A stretch of DNA of 64,000 bases from Adiantum capillus-veneris (Eukaryota; Streptophyta; Polypodiopsida; Polypodiales; Pteridaceae), in the NCBI GenBank assembly GCA_014529385.2, contig CM043971.1:25522769-25586768 (forward strand), written 5' to 3'. Shown piece after piece: positions 42,133-53,004 of the stretch (positions are counted from its first letter, which is position 1; the number at the start of each line of letters is the position of its first letter). The position numbers and the translations under genes are program-made. The notes under the pieces are model-generated. The model worked only from the letters and a program-made list of their open reading frames with translations, searched no databases and was not told the origin of the DNA.

Positions 42133-42898
42133 AACCTCCTGACCACCCCCGAGCTTCAGTCCGCTTGCATGCAGTGTCTCACTCGCACTCGCAGAAGAGG
42201 ATATCCATGAATGATCCCCAAATACACCACCCATTGTTCTTTTATCCTTCTTTTCCTAGAAAAGCATGCGACTTCTCAAAATAGCCGCTTTTTGGGTGTT
42301 CGATCAACTTTATTTTCGCACCAAGTATACCTGCGAGAATAAGATAAGAACGTGATCGCGAAGCGATTTGTAAAGGTTTTTTTTTTTTTTTTTTTTGAAG
42401 TCCTAAAATTTCCAGTTGTCTTTAATTGAACATAACTCCCAAACGGAGCCAAAACAGCCCAAGTCCGTCTCAAACAATCTTGCTGCTCTTGTTGTGCTCT
42501 TCGACGGCTATGTGATGTAAAATTTCCATAGCCTGCTCTGATTCTCTAAAAATCAACTTGCAAAACAGCATTTTTTACAAAAACGATGTAAAAACAACAA
42601 ATTTCACTTTTTCCTTAATCTTTGGCCCTCAACGAGCATCAAAACATCAAAATCTCTAAAAACTCAAAGAACCAAAGTTGTTCCTTATAACACAGGCTTC
42701 AATCACTTTATACATCACTTCTCCAAAATCACACATTAACACCTTCAAAAATACAAGTGCCTTCCGGCTCAAAACATTTTATTAGACGAAAACAATCCAC
42801 ACATCCTTTTACACAGTGGACCAACTTTAAAACAACCAAAACTTCCTAGAAAAACAAAATTTATTGCTAAAACACTTCAAAAATCAAGTCGTGTTACA
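42133..42898 (-). repeat. Gypsy-C 3' LTR, truncated
   Basis: On the - strand it starts TGTAACACGACTTG at 42898, after AAAAGAGGAGAA (42910-42899), and runs down to 42133, where homology with the 5' LTR stops at AACCTC. About 150 bp of the far end is missing at the join with CACTA-2. Contains a T/A run at 42377-42395. Confidence 0.88.
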
Positions 42899-42927
42899 TT
42901 CTCCTCTTTTCAAAATTAACTCTGTCG

Positions 42928-43175
42928 TCAGAGTTGGAAGGAGGAAAATTCTATTTGCAAAACACTAAGATCAACCCATGATGCATCCTCTACTGGATAG
43001 TTCTGCCACTTAACCAAAACTTCCACAATGTCTCTATTTCTCAAATGTTTAACACGCCTATCTAGCACTAAGTCTAGTTCTACTGTCAATGTTCCGTCAT
43101 CTTTCAACTTAGAGTTGTCATGTAGAATATGATGCACATTAGGAACATACTTTTTCAATAAACTCACATGAAAGG
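42928..43175 (-). pseudogene. Gypsy-C integrase C-terminal chromodomain
   Basis: - strand encodes SLLKKYVP, then LTVELDLVLDRRVKHLRNRD and VLVKWQNYPVEDASWVD, a chromodomain pattern ending with the conserved W. Chromodomains steer integration to marked chromatin. It is in another frame from integrase owing to a one-base loss at about 43165. Confidence 0.8.
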
Positions 43176-44823
43176 ATGCACTTTAACATGAGAAGGAAAT
43201 TCCAATTTGTAAGCTAATGAACCAATGCGCTTCAAAATTTTAAATGGCCCAGCAAATCGTGGAGACAATCTTCTATCCTTTCCAAGAATCAAATGAGACT
43301 TCTCAGGAATAACCTTTAAGAAAACCATATCACCAGTTTCATACTCCACAACACGATGTTTCTTGTCATAATACAATTTATGTCTCTTTTGAGCTTCTCT
43401 AATATTCCCCCTGATTTTGGCCAACTCGCTATCCATTTTCTCAAGCATCTCATGTGACAGTTCTACCTTATTCATCGAGTTAAGAAAATTAATAGGTGTG
43501 GGATAGTTATAGCCATACATTGCCTCAAACGGAGTCATCCTAATAGATGTATGATATGAACTGTTATATGCAAATTCAACCAAAGGTAGATATTCATTCC
43601 AACTAGATTGGTTTTCATTGACATACATTCGTAACATATCTTCTAAAATACGATTCACTCTCTCCGTTTTCCCATCAGTTTGAGGATGAAAAGCATTAGA
43701 CATGTGTAACTGGGTACCTATAGAGTCAAAAGTCGCTCTCCAGAAATGAGAAGTGAACTTAGAATCTCTGTCAGACACTATACTCTTGGGCATGCCATGC
43801 AAACGAAATATCTCTTTCACAAACAAGCGTGCAATGGTCAATGCAATATCAATTATTTTTACAGGAAAGAAGTGAGCTTGTTTTGTGAGTCTATCTACCA
43901 CCACAAAGATCGAATCATGCCCTCCACGAGTAGTAGGAAGTCTAATGATAAAGTCCATGGATATAGACTCCCACTTCTGTAAAGGAATGTCTAAGGGTTG
44001 AAGGTCACTAGGCATCCTCTTATGTTCCATCTTAACTTGTTGACATTGAAAGCACTCACGAACATGATTCTTAACATCCAATTTCATGCGCGGCCAAAAG
44101 AATGAACTTTTAATCTTTTCATATGTATTATTCAATCCAGGATGACCAGAAAAAGATGAATTATGACACTCATGCAGAATTTGACTCTTAAAAGCAGAAT
44201 TTGCAGGAATACACAAGCGGTCATAGTAATACAGATTTCCCTTATACAAGTGATATCTGTTCTCATACATCTCACCAATATTTTCACACAAGAATTTCAA
44301 AGTAGGCATATAAAAAGAATCATTTTCAACTTCAACATGTATATCATCAATCAAATTAGACCGCACAACAGTCAACAAATTACACATAGGCCTACGACTC
44401 AATGCATCTACAACGTTATTTTCTTTTCCACACAAATAATTCAAATCAAAGTCATACTCAGCCAACAATCCAATCCATCTTCTTTGTCTGTTATTTAACA
44501 ATGGCTGAGTGAAAATATACTTCAAGCTTTGATGATCAGTATGCAATTTAAATTTTACACCAAGCAAAAGATGACACCAATGCTTCAATGCATGAACAAC
44601 AGCAAGCAATTCTAGATCATGTGTTGCATAGTTCAATTCATGTTGTCTTAATTTCCTAGACTCATATGCAACCACTCTTCCTTCTTGTGTCAAAACACAA
44701 CCTAATTGTTCACCACTAGCGTCACAGGACACAACAAATGGTTTGCCTATCTCAGGAACTTTTAAAGCACAATTTTCCGCTATTTTAGCCTTCAAGGTCT
44801 CAAAAGCAGTCTCACAGCTAGAA
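43176..44823 (-). CDS. Gypsy-C pol: RNase H and integrase
   Basis: 543-codon open frame. RNase H: VVSCDASGEQLG, THDLELLAVVHALKHW, LHTDHQSLKYIF, VVDALSRRP (all four acids). Integrase: HHCC (HECHNS, SGHPGLNNT, CFQCQQVK), catalytic SMDFIIRLP, IVSDRDSKFTSHF and HPQTDGKTERVNR with D, D and E all present. GPY/F-like segment with RRLSPRFAGPFKILKRIGS. An in-phase TGA (44824-44826) separates it from RT, probably from TGG. Confidence 0.93.
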
Positions 44824-44825
44824 GT

Positions 44826-45830
44826 TCACACAAAACCCTTGTCTTTCTTTGTCAATTCGGCCAAAGGACTTGCTATCTTAGAGAAATATTTAATGTGTGC
44901 TCTCTCATATTGTGCTAGAACCATAAAGCTTCTTACATCCCTTACTGACTTACGTGTTGGCCACTCCACAATAGTCTTAACTTTATCAAGATCAATGTGA
45001 ATCTCCTCTTTAGAAATCACTCTTCCCAAATACACAATCTGATCCTTTGCAAAAGAACACTTACTTGCTTTGGCATACAATTTATGTTCACGCAAAACTT
45101 CAAATGTTTTCTTTAAATGCAATGCATAATCTTCTTCATTCTTAGAATACACAAAAATATCATCCAAGAATACCAGAATGAAGTCATCAAGATATGGGTG
45201 AAAAATACTATTCATTAAGCACATGAAAGTTGTTGGTGCATTAGTCAAACCAAAAGCAAGAACTATAAATTCATAATGCCCATAATGTGTACGAAAATCA
45301 GTCTTTGGAATGTCCTCGGTCTTAATGCAGATTTGATGGTAGCCAGAACGAAGGTCAATCTTCGAAAATATTGTGGCACCACTCAATTGGCTAAGCAATT
45401 CATCTATGTGAGGAAGAGGATATTTGTTCTTAATGGTCTGTTTGTTTAATCTCCTATAGTCAATGCATAACCTATATGTACCATCCTTTTTATTTTGGAA
45501 TAACACAGGACTACCCCAAGGAGATACACTAGGTTTAATGAAACCCTTTTTCAAAAGATCATCAAGTTGTATCTTGAGCTCTTTAAGATCATCAATATTG
45601 AACCTGTATGGAGCCCTTGAGTAAGGTGTTGCTCCTGGATATAGGTCTATGGCATGGTCTACCGCTCCAGGCGGAGGCATACCAGGAAGATCGTCCGGAA
45701 ACACATCCTTAAATTCATGTAAGAGATCCTCTACAAATTTTGGATTTGTCTCTTTCTGTTTATCCCCAGATTCTTCTTTAATCTCATTAGCAAACACAAG
45801 AAATGTCTCACACCCTTATCTCACCCCCCT
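44826..45830 (-). CDS. Gypsy-C pol: reverse transcriptase
   Basis: Open for 323 codons in the frame of the protease and integrase. Motifs: DLPGMPPPGAVDHAIDLYPG, GFIKPSVSPWGSPVLFQNKK, YRLCIDYRRLNKQT, FSKIDLRSGYHQI, LVFLDDIFVYSK (the DD active site), and the thumb. The upstream edge is a TAA near 45828-45830 that probably replaced CAA. It is the most complete RT in the window. Confidence 0.93.
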
Positions 45831-46352
45831 CAAAAGTTTCATGGTAGAAATTAGAAGTGATTTACTATCTCTCTCCTCAGCTTTAATCGCATGACCATCT
45901 TTGTTTTTAAAAACCAATTCACCCTTCTCACAATCAATCAATGCATGATTCGCAGCCAACTAATCCATTCCTATAATTACATCCCGTTCACCCATGCCAA
46001 TAACATAAAATTCTTCCGAATGTCTCTCTTTATTCAACAAAAAAGGTAAGTTTTGAATATGACCCTGTGTATAATGTTTCTTCCCATTAGCCAATTCTAC
46101 AGGTCTCCTAACGTGAGAATCAGAATTCAATTTCACAGTCTGCGCAAGCTTATTAGACATAAAATAATGCGTACTACCCGAATCAATGAGAAAATTCACA
46201 ATTTCAGTTCCTATCTTACCCCAAATTCTTAAAACAGATGCCTTTAAATGATGCACAGATGTTGTCATACATTTTATAGGAATTTCAGAGCACTTACCTT
46301 CCTCGCTCGCTTCCTCAATCGTAGTGTCCATCACATTCATATTGGCTTCCAT
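45831..46352 (-). pseudogene. Gypsy-C protease
   Basis: FLIDSGSTHYFMSNKLAQ carries the DSG active site, and VIIGMD precedes an in-phase TAG (45957-45959) where most family members have TGG for Trp. The frame continues in phase to the TAA near 45830. The ORF overlaps the end of gag (46337-46352) in the -1 frame, consistent with the usual gag-pol frameshift. Confidence 0.88.
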
Positions 46353-47497
46353 TCGTGAAAGAACCCCTTATTGATCTCCTTATTTGGACATTCGAACGTC
46401 TTGTGACCTTGCTCACCGCAACGGAAACACAACCCAAATTTCCTTGCTCGTTCTAAAAAAGCAGGATCATGTTGCCACCACAACGGTGGTCGTTTTCTTT
46501 GATTCCGATTTGCATTATTTTGACCCGAATTTTGATTGCGGTTGTTTACAGCATTCTGATTTGAAAAATTACCAGGTTGTCTTTTCTGATTATTTGTAAA
46601 ATTCCTTTGAGAAAATTCAGTGTTTGTCTGAGGTGTTGACAGAAAAGGCCTATTCTGCATTCTATGCCCGGTAGATATAATTCTGCTTGAAGTAGGGTTG
46701 TGGGTTTGATACTTCACCTTCTTCTCATAATTTTCGACCTTCGCAATAGCATCCAGAAAATCGGTAGCTCCCGCACCCTTTACTTGATAATACAGATCTT
46801 TACGCAGCCCTTCGATAAATTTGTTTGTCAACACCTCTTCTTCTACTTCAGGTGCATACTTGTGAAGTAGCATAAACTTCTCCTCATACTCATGTACAGT
46901 AAGACTTGGCTCGTTCTCAGGTTGCTGCTGAAACTTGTAAAACTCCTTCTTTTTATCCATTTCATAGTGTGGAGAACAATATCTTTTATATGATTGCGTT
47001 TTGAATTCCTCCCATGTGATTGGAGTAACTTTTGTTTGGTGTTTAAGGTAAGCTTTCCACCAAAGCTTTGTGGTTTGTCGAAGATGAACAACTGCAACCT
47101 TTACTTTTGCTTCTTCAGAGAACTTCTTCAATGAAAAATAATCTTCTAGCTCTTCAATCCATGCTTCAAGATCTTCGCCAATTTTCTCGATGCCATCAAA
47201 CTCGTTAACATTTTCCTTCTTGAAGACTTGCCGCAAAGCTGCCTTTTCAGAATCTTCATTTGTATCTTCTTCGTCACGTCTCCTTCTTTGTCCTCTCCTT
47301 TCATTAGTTTCAGCTTCACCGTCATCCCGTTCTCTTTCGTGTTGACAACCTCTACGTCCACCACCACCGTTCCCACCATCACCACTTCCACCATCACCAC
47401 TATCACCACTGCCAAGGGCCCCAACACTGCCACGATGATTATTGTTTCCTGGTGGAGTAGCATGGTTTTCGCCTTCATGTTTTCCATCAAGGTCCAC
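46337..47497 (-). CDS. Gypsy-C gag (capsid and CCHC nucleocapsid)
   Basis: 386 codons. Residues 1-85 are Gly/Asp/Arg-rich. The capsid-like Retrotrans_gag core starts at NEFDGIEKIGEDLEAWIEEL and includes LRQTTKLWWKAYL and LTVHEYEEKFMLLHKYAPEV. An Asn/Gln-rich linker leads to CFRCGEQGHKTFEC, a CCHC zinc knuckle that binds element RNA. The start Met lies about 150 bp downstream of the primer site. The ORF is intact, so Gag could still be made. Confidence 0.93.
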   Translation of the reverse strand: MDLDGKHEGENHATPPGNNNHRGSVGALGSGDSGDGGSGDGGNGGGGRRGCQHERERDDGEAETNERRGQRRRRDEEDTNEDSEKAALRQVFKKENVNEFDGIEKIGEDLEAWIEELEDYFSLKKFSEEAKVKVAVVHLRQTTKLWWKAYLKHQTKVTPITWEEFKTQSYKRYCSPHYEMDKKKEFYKFQQQPENEPSLTVHEYEEKFMLLHKYAPEVEEEVLTNKFIEGLRKDLYYQVKGAGATDFLDAIAKVENYEKKVKYQTHNPTSSRIISTGHRMQNRPFLSTPQTNTEFSQRNFTNNQKRQPGNFSNQNAVNNRNQNSGQNNANRNQRKRPPLWWQHDPAFLERARKFGLCFRCGEQGHKTFECPNKEINKGFFHEWKPI

Positions 47498-47647
47498 ATA
47501 GATATTAGGCTCTCATGCTGCTTTGCCCAGCAGAGCCTCAACACGCTCCCGATTTCCTTGTTCCAAATCTTCTCGTAGTCGCCGAATCAGGTCTTCTTGC
47601 TCCTTCATCCTCCTCTTGTATCCTTCCATGTCCAGAATCAACCGCTT

Positions 47648-47659
47648 GCTCTGATACCA
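47648..47659 (-). promoter_or_regulatory. Gypsy-C primer binding site
   Basis: - strand TGGTATCAGAGC, complementary to the 3' end of plant initiator tRNA-Met, two bases from the LTR end. Confidence 0.92.
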
Positions 47660-47661
47660 AT

Positions 47662-47973
47662 TGTCACAGGAACCGAATAATAGAGATATACAACACAACA
47701 TAGAGAAAGAGATCTTTGTATTGATGATTTTTTTTTGCAGAGTTTGATACAACAGAGGAGAAATGGAATATGGGTGCACTCCGTTGTATGAAGCTCGAAC
47801 CTCCCGACCACCCCCGAGCTTCAGTCCGCTTGCATGCAGCGTCTCACTCGCACTCGCACTCGCAAAAGAGGAGATCTGTGAATGATCCCCACACGCACCA
47901 CCCGTCGTTATTTTATCCTTCTTTTCCTCGAAAAGCATGTGACTTCTCAAAATAGCCGCTTTTTGGGTGTTCG
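47662..47973 (-). repeat. Gypsy-C 5' LTR, inner part
   Basis: In + sense TGTCACAGGAACCG to TTTTTGGGTGTTCG. The rest of the LTR resumes at about 49230; between them another element was inserted. Confidence 0.88.
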
Positions 47974-49229
47974 TGTTGAGATATATATATAGTATCTCTA
48001 TATATAGCTCCATGGTCCCCTCTATATAAACTCATCTTGTGTGATCAGTTGACACACTTTGGGGTTTGCATTCTGGAGTTGTCTTGCTCTCTCTCTCTCT
48101 CTCTCCTTCTCTCATCTCTTGTCTTAGTTTTCCTCCCTCGTCAACATGGCATCAGAGCATGGGTCGCATGGACACACTCGGACACACTCGAAAATCTTGA
48201 AACCTTCGTCACAAGGAAGATGAGTTACTTTATTATTATTATTTTTGTGCAAAAACATATGATTTTCTGTTTGTTTCATTCACTGCTCTTTTGTATGGGA
48301 AAAGAAAAAGCGTTTAAGGAGATTTGTAGCCGGCATAGCAATCTGCAACGAGTCACAATTTTTCCATGCATGCAAGCTTATGTCAGAAAGTTGGTTTCTT
48401 TTTAGGGTTTTAGTAGATTGTTTTCTTGAAAAAGAAACACACCGAGAAGCTAGCTTGAGTGCGAGAATGAATATCCTCGAAGATGAGTGCCCAATTGTTG
48501 GCGCCATGCTTCAACACACCGCTGTCAAGAAGCAGCTCTTCCCAGGTTTCCTAGTGGTTTCTATCCGGGTTAGCGTTAGAGTTACCATTAGTAGTGTTAT
48601 TGTGAGTGCTATTCTTGTGTTGAACGCGACTTGAAAGAGGATTTAAGGGGGAGCCATGACAAGCACAGAAGAAAGATCAGACAGAGTGAGATGGATTTTA
48701 AAGGGAGCAAGGTAGTTGTAGGCGTCGTAAGCATGAGGCTGCAAGAGTCATGCACACACTAACACAACCTCCACTCACGCATAAAACTATGATGAGAGTT
48801 GGCAGAAGCGAGCAAAGATGGCAACAAAAGTAGAACTGAGCGCCTAGTTTAGCAATATCTCTTATTAGCTCTTGAGTGATGCCAGAATTAGAGACAAACA
48901 ATCGCGCAATTGTGGACAAGAGAGAGAAATATGATGTAGAGACACTAGCCAGTTGTGCTAAATTTAAGGGAAAGTAATATAAATAGCGCTCAGTGATCTG
49001 TACGCAAGCGGCTGCTAATTTTGGCCATGGCACTCATCCGTACGCATGGTATTGATTTATTTAGCTAGTTACGTCCCTGGAAAGTGGGTTGGGAGCTTGC
49101 GTAGTTGCTAGGCTCCTCAATATACATGCATCGAGAAGAACCAGGTCACAATGACCGTAGATGCTATGAGAAGGTTTTTCTATCTTCTTGCTGGCCTGCA
49201 CTGCTTTCTGCATAGATTCGCAAGGATTG
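47974..49229 (+). mobile_element. Truncated LTR element inserted in the gypsy-C LTR
   Basis: An LTR (47974-48146, TGTTGAGATATAT...CTCGTCAACA) with primer site TGGCATCAGAGC (48147-48158) resembles the LARD-1 LTR (GGTCCCCTCTATATA, CACACTTTGGGG). The interior (48159-49229) has no gag or pol; a small frame at 48380-48634 contains ILEDECPIVGAMLQHTAVKK, unrecognised. No second LTR is seen before gypsy-C LTR sequence resumes, so the 3' part is lost. Confidence 0.7.
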
Positions 49230-49802
49230 ATTTAGTATGCTTGCGAATAAGATAAGAACGTGATCGCGAAGCGATCCGTAAAGGTTAGATTTTTAAAACT
49301 TTTTTTTTTTTGAAGTCCTAAAATTTCTAGTTGTCTTCAACTGAACATAACTCCCAAACGGAGCCAAAACAGCCCAAGTCCGTCTCACACAATCTTGTTG
49401 CGCTCTTTGACGGCTATGTGATGCAAAATTTCCATAGCCTGCTCTGATTCTCTAAAAATCAAAACATCATTTTCTACAAAAACGATGTAAAAACAGCAAA
49501 TTTCACTTTTTCCTTAATCTTTGGCCCTCAACGAGCATCAAAACATCAAAATCTCTAAAAACTCAAAGAACCAAAGTTGTTCCTTATAACACACGCTTCA
49601 ATCGCTCCATACATCACTTTTCCAAAATCACATGTTAACACCTTCAAAAATGACCCAAAAAGTGTCTTCCGGCTCAAAAATTTTATTGGACGAAAACAAT
49701 CCACACACCCTTCTACATAGTGGACCAACTTTAAAACGACCAAAACTTCCTAGAAAAACAAAATTTATTGCTAAAACACTTCAAAAATCAAGTCCTGTTA
49801 CA
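49230..49802 (-). repeat. Gypsy-C 5' LTR, outer part
   Basis: Matches 42340-42898 from GCGAATAAGATAAGAACGTG to CAAGTCCTGTTACA. In - sense it begins TGTAACAGGACTTG, the LTR start. Confidence 0.88.
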
Positions 49803-49803
49803 T

Positions 49804-50092
49804 GCTCTGATACCAATTGTCATAGGAACAGAATAATAGAGATAGACAGCAAAAGATAGAGAAAGAGAACTTTGTATTGATGATTTTTTTTGCAGAGTTT
49901 GATACAACAGAGGAGCAATGGAATATGGGCGCACTTCGTTGTACGGAACTCGAACCTCCCGACCACCCCGAGCTTCAGTCCGCTTGCATGCAACGTCTCA
50001 CTCGCACTCGCACTCGCACTCGCACTCGCACTTGCATAAGAGGAGATCTGTGAATGATCCTCACACGCACCACCCGTTGTTCTTTTATCCTT
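49804..50092 (-). repeat. Second gypsy-C LTR piece joined through a primer-site remnant
   Basis: Immediately beyond the LTR start at 49802 lie one base, then GCTCTGATACCA (49804-49815, inverse primer site), then TGTCATAGGAACAG (from 49818), the terminal end of another LTR copy running to about 50092. In - sense this reads LTR end, primer site, one base, LTR start. The homology ends at TTTTATCC near 50092. Confidence 0.88.
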
Positions 50093-50400
50093 GCGAGAAA
50101 GGAGGATACATGAAGTTTAATCAAACCTTGCGAGAAAGGAAGAGACATGAAGGAGATCTGGTGATGAAGTATGAAATCTACTTGGATTTCAATTCTAGAA
50201 GAAGTTCAAAAAGAAGTGGACGGGTCCATACAAGGTGGATAAGTTTTTTCCTAATAGGACCTATCAATTGGTGAGAGATAATGGTAAGCTTCTTCGGCAA
50301 AGGGTGACTGGTGTGCGGCTCAAGTTGTACTTCAATAGGAGGTTAGTGCTCGATGTGTATCAAATTGTAGATAAGGGGATTAGGCAACCCTCCTAGAAAG
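50093..50400 (+). pseudogene. Gypsy integrase C-terminal fragment
   Basis: + strand with small frame changes: GDLVMKYEIYLDFNSRR, then KKKWTGPYKVDKFFPNRTYQ, LVRDNGKLLRQRVTGVRLKL. This is the GPY/F-like end of a gypsy integrase different from element A and gypsy-C. No core domain nearby. Confidence 0.75.
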
Positions 50401-51270
50401 ATAGTGTGTAGTGGAGGCCAACCTTTCTACATATCTTGTACATATGGTTGTGTTTTTTCAGGTTGCTTAGGTACTAGTATGGTGTTGTCATCTTTAAGTT
50501 CAATAAGCTTACTTTTGGTTGAACATAAATGTTGAACAAGGTGGTTGGGCAAGAATTTTGCAACCAAAGTCAGTGCTATCACTTGTCTTCCTAGGATGTT
50601 CATACATGCTAAGAGGTGTATGATAGAGTGCTCAAGCATGTATGAACATCCTAGGAAGACAGGTGATAGCGGAAATGTATGCTTAATGTGTCTTTTGGGT
50701 ACAAGAAGATCTCTTAGAGCCAAGGGTCTCTTAGAGCCAAGGGTGGAGCTTGAGGGGCAGTTTTTGTTGAAGCTCGTTGTTATTATGGCATCCTAAGGGT
50801 TGTAGAATCACTCTTCTATGCAATATCAAGCCATTGCCTCCCTTTGGGTAACTTGGGCAACCTTTGACTTTACTGTTGTGTGGCCCTTCTTGCTGAGAGC
50901 ACAACAAAGAGGATTTGTGTTGACACCTTTGGTAGCTCCACAACAATCCAAAAACTCTACGTCAAGCTCCTCTCCAAGCTCTCAAGAAACCCTCCTCCCT
51001 CCACAAAAGCTCCTTCCATTTGATACTCAAAGCTCCTCACCCCGAGCTACAAAGACCTACTGAATGATCTTTTTCCAAGCTACGTTCCATGTTGGGCCCG
51101 ACGCTCCTCAACTTTTCTAGGCCCCCGAACCGAGGCAACCAAAACTATTGAAAATCATATGGAAACCTTTGGTTGGCCATCTTCAACCTTCCATAACTTG
51201 GCACTCTCATCTCCGTTTGATGTGTTGTCAACTCCCATCACCTTCATATATCGTATAGAACTGACAAAAA
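50401..51270. other. Non-coding stretch with a long hairpin
   Basis: No supported gene; probably the 3' untranslated region of the same gypsy fragment. It contains the 50575-50670 inverted repeat described separately. Confidence 0.4.
50575..50670. repeat. 36-bp inverted repeat with 24-base loop
   Basis: Arms 50575-50610 and 50635-50670 are complementary at 35 of 36 positions; the exception (50583/50662) becomes a G-U wobble in + strand RNA. Core CTTCCTAGGATGTTCATACATGCT. It could be a foldback repeat or a small-RNA-type hairpin. Confidence 0.9.
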
Positions 51271-51274
51271 TCCT

Positions 51275-52325
51275 GGAGAGGCTCCAAAAACCTCAGATGG
51301 AACACCCTTCGAGACAACCAATCTGGTAGGGAATTGGCCCCCCATGAAACTTCGTCTAGGAATAACTTGATATTCAAGACTCCAATCAACAATCTAAAAA
51401 GAGTGACATGCTCCATATGATGAGCTCTTCACATGTATTTGTTGAAACCATGTCTGACCACCTATCTCCATCTGCCCTATCGGTGTGAGATCTGCAATGC
51501 ATTGCACATTTCAATTTCCATATCTTGCACTCTTTAGCTCTGTTTGATGAGCCATCTAGACCTGCTCACTTAGAACTTCAAGCAATACATCATCAAGCAA
51601 AAAATCAGTACTTTGGACACTCTACACTTGTCATCTCATCAGGCTCTCTCTGAAGCCCATATGGTCTAGAAAACCACATAAATCATACATCTTTGTTGCC
51701 ACTTATCTGCCCAGACTCTTCCCATATTCTCTAGCCCTCTACCATGCACCTGTAAACATACACAAAAATGCCTATTCCCTCTGCTAGGGTCGACATAGTT
51801 TGGCTACACCATCATTGCCTAGTCCCCTTGTTGAAATCTTTGCAAAGCTCCAAAAACCTCAGATGGCACACCCTTTGAGGTGATCAATCTGGTATAGAAT
51901 TGGCTCCTTGTGAAACTTCATTTGAGAATAACTTGACATTCGGGACTCTAATCACCCATCTGAAAAGACCAACATTCTCCATATGATAAGCTCTTCACAT
52001 CTATTTTTCAAATCCATCTCTGACCACGTATCTTCATCTGCCCTATCCGTCTCAGATCTGCAATGCACTGCACCTTTAAATTGTCATATTTTGCACTCTA
52101 TAGCTTTGTTTGATGAGTCGGCTAGACCTGCTCACTCAACACTTAAAGCACTATATACATCAGCAAGAAAAAGATTGGCACTTTGGACACCCTTCACCTA
52201 CCATCTCATCATTGTCTATCTAAAGCCCATGTGGTCAAGAAAACCACATAAAGCATACATCTCCGCTATCGCTTGCCTGCCTAGGCTCTTCCCATATGCT
52301 CTAGCCCTCTACCATGCACTTGTAA
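51275..52325. repeat. Two-copy direct repeat, about 574-bp period
   Basis: GCTCCAAAAACCTCAGATGG starts at about 51275 and again at 51849. Both units end CTAGCCCTCTACCATGCAC.TGTAA (51755 and 52325). They differ at many sites, so the duplication is old. No coding potential seen. Confidence 0.85.
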
Positions 52326-52326
52326 T

Positions 52327-52357
52327 GTGACGCGACACGGGAGAGCGAAATACATTT
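52327..52357 (-). repeat. 31-bp gypsy-B LTR terminus, isolated
   Basis: TGTGACGCGACACGGGAGAG and the next 11 bases match the end of gypsy-B LTRs (21034 onward) exactly. The sequence then changes to gypsy pol. Confidence 0.8.
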
Positions 52358-52990
52358 CTCAAGATGGCATTCAAATGGATCCATCAAAGCTAGAGGTAAT
52401 AAAAGGATGGCCTAATCCAAGGAATCTTCATGAACTAAGAAGTTTTGTAGGTATGTGTGCATACTATAGACGCTTCATAGAAAAGGTCTCACAGATCGCG
52501 GGACCATAACATGACCTAACAAAGAAAAATGTTAGCTATACATGGTCTACCAAGGAGAAAAATGCTTTCGTAAAGCTTATCTCTCAACCTATGCTTACAT
52601 TGTCGGATCTCTCAAAGCCATTTGAGGTCCAATGTGATGCTTGTGGTGATTGCCTTGGAGCTGTTTTGCTCCAAGAAGGGCACGCCATAGCCTATGAAAG
52701 TCAAAGGCTTGACCCTGTTGAGCAAGCTCTAGGCATATATGAAAACGAACTCCTTGCAACTCTACATGCCTTAGACTCATGGAAGCACTATTTTTTGGGT
52801 ACTTCTTTCATTCAACGGACGGATCACCAAAGCCTTAAGTACTTCATGACGCAGACCAATCTCTCCGATAAGCAAATGAGGTGGAAAATGTTCCTTTCTC
52901 AATTTCATTTTCATATTGTTCAGATTGCTGGCAAGCATAATCAAGTAGTTGATGCACTCTCAAATAATGCTCAAGATCTTCAAGAGAGAG
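52358..52990 (+). pseudogene. Gypsy RT thumb and RNase H fragment
   Basis: + strand: MDPSKLEVIKGWPNPRNLHE, LRSFVGMCAYYRRFI (RT thumb), a TAA at 52507-52509, then VQCDACGDCLGAVLLQE, YENELLATLHALDSWKHYFL, RTDHQSLKYFM and NQVVDALS (RNase H acids). Ends near 52985, where an inverted gag from another element starts. Confidence 0.87.
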
Positions 52991-53004
52991 TTTGTTTTTG
53001 CCTT

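Larger units (their letters stand above)
42133..49802 (-). mobile_element. Gypsy-C: chromovirus-like Ty3/gypsy, near-complete
   Basis: Order on the - strand: 5' LTR (49802 to 47662, itself interrupted), primer site TGGTATCAGAGC (47659-47648), gag, protease, RT, RNase H, integrase, chromodomain, polypurine tract, 3' LTR. Only a few breaks disable it: TAG 45957, TAA near 45830, TGA 44824 and a one-base loss near 43165. The far end of the 3' LTR is missing, so no target duplication could be read. Confidence 0.93.

Noticed and set aside
46900-47578. Thr-rich and Val-rich frames over the gypsy-C gag start
   Set aside because: Out-of-frame readings of the Gly/Asp-rich gag N-terminus.
48380-48634. 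84-codon + strand frame as a captured host gene
   Set aside because: No domain recognised, the frame includes a low-complexity Val/Ser end, and no splice or conservation evidence is visible. Mentioned only within the truncated element.
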